Source: Streptomyces sp. Z26
GTDB taxonomy: Bacteria > Actinomycetota > Actinomycetes > Streptomycetales > Streptomycetaceae
DNA length: 64,000 bases
Direction: 5' to 3'
Assembly (NCBI RefSeq): GCF_003665095.1
Contig: NZ_RCHV01000002.1
Span: 5,708,501-5,772,500 of the forward strand
Part shown: positions 61,220 to 64,000 of the stretch, one piece after another
Layout: the number at the start of each line of letters is the position of its first letter
Numbering within the stretch: the stretch's first letter is position 1
Translations under genes and position numbers: made by a program
Notes under the pieces: generated by a model
Told to the model about the DNA's origin: nothing
What the model saw: the letters and a program-made list of their open reading frames with translations, nothing else
Database searches by the model: none

Positions 61220-61696
61220 TTGTCCACACGTGCTCCTGGAGCACCCAGCGGCGCCACGTCCCTGGCAGCCATCGCCCGCTTCGCCACCGATATCGACCCC
61301 GACCTGCGGGAACGACTCGGGCTGACCTCCAGTACGCCGAACGCCTCCACCCTGGGGCGGCTCCTGGCCTGCCTGAACGGTGACGCGCTCGACGACGCCC
61401 TGGGTGCCTGGCTCACCCGGCACGCCGCCGACCCGGTCGAGGAGGCCGGCGACACCCTGGTCGGCCTGGCCGTCGACGACAAGACGGTGCGCGGATCCCG
61501 CACCGACGGCCGGGCCGTCCATCTGCTCGCCGCCGCACTGCACACCTGCCGGACCGTGATCGCCCAGCGCCAGATCACCACGAAGAGCAACGAAATCCCC
61601 GCCTTCGCCCCGCTGCTGGACCGGATCGACCTGCGCGGCCCCGTCGTCACCGCCGACGCGATGCACACCCAGCGCGTCCATGCCGAACACTTGAAA
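61220..61696 (+). pseudogene. ISAs1-family transposase remnant
   Basis: Reads SLAAIARFATDIDPDLRERLGL, then STLGRLLACLNGDALDDALGAWL, then the catalytic-Asp segment VGLAVDDKTVRGSRTDGRAVHLLAAALH, split, and RQITTKSNEIPAFAPLLDRIDLRGPVVTADAMHTQ. These are ISAs1 hallmarks (AVDGKTxRGS; KSNEIPAF; VVTADAxHTQ). The sequence stops being transposase at HAEHLKRG and passes directly into the CRISPR leader segment, losing the C-terminal domain. Confidence 0.85.
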
Positions 61697-61981
61697 CGCG
61701 GACAGGCGGGCGACGTCCTCGTCCCGGATACGGCTGCTCCAGGCCCCGCTCCTTACCCCACAACCGCGGATCGACCGGACAACAGGGGTCACACACAAGC
61801 TCGTTCGCCGACATGCACGCCAGCGCCCCCCCCCACTGACAACAGACCCCGACCAGCCACAGCTCGCCGAAACCAGGCCTACACTCCGCTCATGCCTCGC
61901 CCCCGCGACGCCCACGACAGCCCCAAACTCCACAACTGCAAAGAGAACGCAAAGCCCCTATAACGGGCCAGGTCAGAAAGG
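61697..61981 (+). promoter_or_regulatory. CRISPR leader, copy 2
   Basis: Nearly identical to 52192-52464 apart from a few substitutions, a longer C-run near 61830, and a ~10-bp insertion (CGCGACGCCCA) near 61905-61917. It ends with GGTCAGAAAGG directly at the first repeat of array 3. The left boundary of the shared segment is the truncation point of the ISAs1 remnant. Confidence 0.8.
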
Positions 61982-62511
61982 GTGCTCTCCGCGCAGGCGG
62001 AGGTGAACCGTGGGATGAGTTCTGCGCGCTGCTCGAACTCCCGTGCTCTCCGCGCAGGCGGAGGTGAACCGTTACGTGTGGACCAGACGAAGGCTCAACT
62101 CTTGTGCTCTCCGCGCAGGCGGAGGTGAACCGCCGTCACCGCGAAGCAAGCCGAACTCGAACAGGTGCTCTCCGCGCAGGCGGAGGTGAACCGAACACGG
62201 GCGCCCCGGCGCCGGAGCTGCACATGTGCTCTCCGCGCAGGCGGAGGTGAACCGTCGCCCAGGCGAACGCCGCCCTCGGCCAAGCCGTGCTCTCCGCGCA
62301 GGCGGAGGTGAACCGGCGCGGTCCGTCAGCAACGCGACCTTGCGGTGGTGCTCTCCGCGCAGGCGGAGGTGAACCGGTCTTCAAGGTCCGCGGCGGCGTG
62401 AAGACCAAGTGCTCTCCGCGCAGGCGGAGGTGAACCGCCACCGTCCGTGAGGCCGATCTCGCGCCCGCGGTGCTCTCCGCGCAGGCGGAGGTGAACCGGC
62501 TCCTCTGTGGC
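61982..62511 (+). CRISPR. CRISPR array 3 (9 perfect repeats, cut by IS copy 2)
   Basis: Repeats start at 61982, 62043, 62104, 62165, 62226, 62287, 62348, 62409 and 62470. All nine appear identical to the consensus and in exact 61-nt register (32-nt spacers). The ninth is followed by only 13 nt of spacer plus the CTAG target, then IS copy 2. No repeat is seen beyond the IS. Uniform repeats and an intact leader make this the best candidate for an active array. No cas genes in the window. Confidence 0.96.
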
Positions 62512-62515
62512 CTAG

Positions 62516-63392
62516 GCGGTGTCTTCAAATGATCACCCGTGATGGATCATGGTGTCGTGATACGTCGTCATGAACTGTCGGATGCCGAGTGGGAGTTCGT
62601 CCGGCCGTTGCTGCCCGAGTCGTTGCGGGGCGGAAGCGGTTGGACGATCGCAGGGGGCTGAACGGGATCGTGTGGAAGTTCCGGACGGGGACTGCCTGGC
62701 GGGACGTGCCTGAGCGTTACGGGCCTTGGGCCACACTCCATACGCGTTTTCGCAGGTGGGCGGCGGACGGGACGTTCGACCGGATGCTGCGGGCCGCGCA
62801 GGTCAAGGCGGACGCGGCGGGCGACATCGAGTGGCTGGTGTCGGTCGATTCCACGGTCGTCCGGGCCCACCAGCATGCGGCGGGGGCTCGAAAAGGGGGC
62901 TCCGCGACCCGGCCCTCGGTCGGTCCAGAGGCGGCCTGACCAGCAAGATCCACCTGGCCTGCGATGGCAGGGGCCGTCCGCTCGGCTTCGTTGTCACGGG
63001 CGGCAACACCAACGACTGCACCCGGTTCACCGCCGTGATGGAAGGGATCCGCGTGCCCCGACTCGGACCGGGACGACCCCGCGTCCGGCCCGATCACGTC
63101 CTGGGCGACAAGGGCTACAGCTCGAAGGCGATCCGCGCCTGGCTCCGCCGCCGCGGCATACCCCACACGATCCCGGAACGGGCCGACCAGTTAGCCAACC
63201 GGGCCCGGCGAGGCCGCCCGCCGGGCTTCGACCGTGAGGCGTACAAGCACCGCAACGTCGTGGAACGATGCTTCAACCGCCTCAAGCAGTGGCGCGGCAT
63301 CGCCACCCGCTACGACAAATCCGCCCAGTTCTATGAAGCAGCCGTCACCCTCGCATCGCTCCTGATGTGGGCGTGACATTTGACGACAGAAC
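62516..63392 (+). mobile_element. IS5-family insertion sequence, copy 2 (877 bp)
   Basis: Same length, ends and orientation as copy 1, flanked by CTAG (62512-62515 and 63393-63396). It interrupts the ninth spacer of array 3 on its left. On the right lies backbone-type sequence with no CRISPR repeat, so its two flanks were not originally joined or have been rearranged. Confidence 0.93.
62557..63376 (+). pseudogene. IS5-family transposase, copy 2, in three frames
   Basis: Same three-frame layout as copy 1, including the early shift in the GGGGC run. At the second shift site this copy reads CGAAAAGGGGG where copy 1 has CGGAAAGGGGG. The run of four A allows a lysine tRNA to slip -1 without mispairing in the P site, so copy 2 may shift more efficiently. 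One residue difference near the second Asp region (QLANRA against QIVNRA). Confidence 0.85.
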
Positions 63393-63418
63393 CTAGGCGA
63401 TGTCCGGCGCGAGCCCGT

Positions 63419-63462
63419 ACGGCGCCCCGGCACGGATCACAGGGTCCGCGCCGGGGCGCCGT
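63419..63462 (+). terminator. Hairpin terminator, probably originally that of ggt
   Basis: Perfect 13-bp stem ACGGCGCCCCGGC (63419-63431) with 63450-63462 and 18-nt loop, 23 bp beyond the CTAG after IS copy 2. No gene immediately upstream needs it now. If the IS-bounded block is removed at its outer CTAG sites, it would lie about 22 bp after the gamma-glutamyltransferase stop. The remaining sequence to 63676 shows no gene. Confidence 0.75.
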
Positions 63463-63676
63463 CGCGTGCCGCACGGGTACGGACCGGGCACCACGGGTAC
63501 GGATCGGACAAGCGGCGCGGACCGGTGGTCACCCGGACGGGCCGCGCCGATGCCCTTGCCACGCCCGTAAGCGGCAATTACGGTCACATGCCTACGCGCG
63601 ACCACGTGACCCGCCGCCGATCCACGCGGATCTACGCGGGTCACGCCAGGCTGACGTCCGTACGAAGGAGCTGCCC

Positions 63677-64000
63677 ATGCCCGATGTCGTACGCGCCGCA
63701 CTCGTGCAGGCGACCTGGACCGGCGACACCGAATCGATGATCGCGAAGCACGAGGAGCACGCCCGCGAGGCGGCCCGGCAGGGCGCGCGGATCATCGGGT
63801 TCCAGGAGGTCTTCAACGCCCCGTACTTCTGCCAGGTCCAGGAGACCGAGCACTACCGGTGGGCGGAGCGGGTCCCGGACGGGCCGACCGTACGGCGGAT
63901 GAGCGAGCTGGCGCGCGAGACCGGGATGGTCGTCGTCGTGCCCGTTTTCGAGGTCGAGCAGTCCGGCCACTACTACAACACCGCCGCCGTCATCGACGCC
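63677..64000 (+). CDS. Nitrilase-superfamily amidohydrolase (N-terminal part, cut by window edge)
   Basis: The first 108 residues are visible. ATG with GAAGGAG upstream. Starts PDVVRAALVQATWTGDTESM, then ARIIGFQEVFNAPYFCQVQE containing the first catalytic residue (E44), then YRWAERVPDGPTVRRMSELARETGMVVVVPVFE. The remaining Lys and Cys of the Glu-Lys-Cys triad are outside the window. The FNAPYFCQVQE segment resembles beta-ureidopropionase and N-carbamoyl-amidohydrolases of pyrimidine or hydantoin degradation, a nitrogen-salvage role that would suit a neighbourhood with allantoin genes 45 kb away; this is inference. Confidence 0.88.
   Translation, partial: MPDVVRAALVQATWTGDTESMIAKHEEHAREAARQGARIIGFQEVFNAPYFCQVQETEHYRWAERVPDGPTVRRMSELARETGMVVVVPVFEVEQSGHYYNTAAVIDA

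Noticed and set aside
61220..61963. A 247-aa open frame
   Set aside because: It is a chimera: a truncated ISAs1 transposase running into the CRISPR leader. The last ~85 residues are leader sequence also present upstream of array 1, so it is not a real protein.
46811..63376. Idea that a complete CRISPR-Cas operon lies in the IS-bounded block
   Set aside because: All larger frames there are regulators, SDR/NmrA/SRPBCC/VOC proteins or transposase debris. None resembles Cas1, Cas2, Cas3 or Cascade subunits.

Overview
The window is very GC-rich, with strongly third-position-GC coding sequence, abundant GTACGG/CGTACG words, GTG and TTG starts, TANNNT -10 boxes lying 6-7 nt before start codons, and Streptomyces-type families (AfsR/SARP regulator, XRE-DUF397-RsbW trio, DUF574 methyltransferase, RNase Sa). 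It is almost certainly Streptomyces or a close relative; I cannot name the species.

Layout. 1-8.3 kb: PAS-domain protein (cut by the edge), Tat-exported phospholipase C, DUF3800-type protein, secreted M23 peptidase, large AfsR/SARP-NB-ARC-TPR regulator. 8.5-19.1 kb: an allantoin/glyoxylate block with malate synthase, an AllR-like IclR regulator, allantoinase and allantoicase, plus a MobA-like nucleotidyltransferase; an inserted two-component system and DedA protein sit inside it. The same 24-bp near-palindrome lies upstream of malate synthase and of allantoinase, in the same orientation toward each gene. 19.2-28.5 kb: RNase Sa homologue, then a sugar-catabolic region (GH1 beta-glucosidase and ABC importer on one strand; ROK regulator, KDG kinase and KDPG aldolase on the other). 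28.5-31.2 kb: methyltransferase and DUF397/XRE/RsbW trio. 31.5-38.5 kb: frc-like sugar ABC operon with a frameshifted GntR gene, two tandem binding proteins, permease, ATPase and ROK kinase. 38.5-46.8 kb: PcaL-type fusion, MBL hydrolase, exonuclease III, SGNH hydrolase, small proteins and gamma-glutamyltransferase.

46.77-63.39 kb is the accessory region: about 16.6 kb bounded by two same-orientation, nearly identical 877-bp IS5-family copies. Inside are five regulator/oxidoreductase modules (LysR-SDR, TetR-SDR, MarR-NmrA, LysR-SRPBCC/NmrA, TetR-SDR), three CRISPR arrays with one type I-E-like 29-nt repeat and 32-nt spacers, a fossil array, two copies of a leader-like segment, and debris of IS5, IS701 and ISAs1 transposases plus a resolvase broken by two amber codons. 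No cas gene is present in the window.

The left IS sits exactly at the CTAG containing the gamma-glutamyltransferase stop codon. A CTAG also follows the right IS, and just beyond it is a 13-bp-stem terminator in the place where that gene's own terminator would be expected. The simplest reading is that the whole IS-CRISPR-IS block entered one CTAG site as a composite transposon. Beyond it the backbone resumes with a nitrilase-family gene cut by the right edge.
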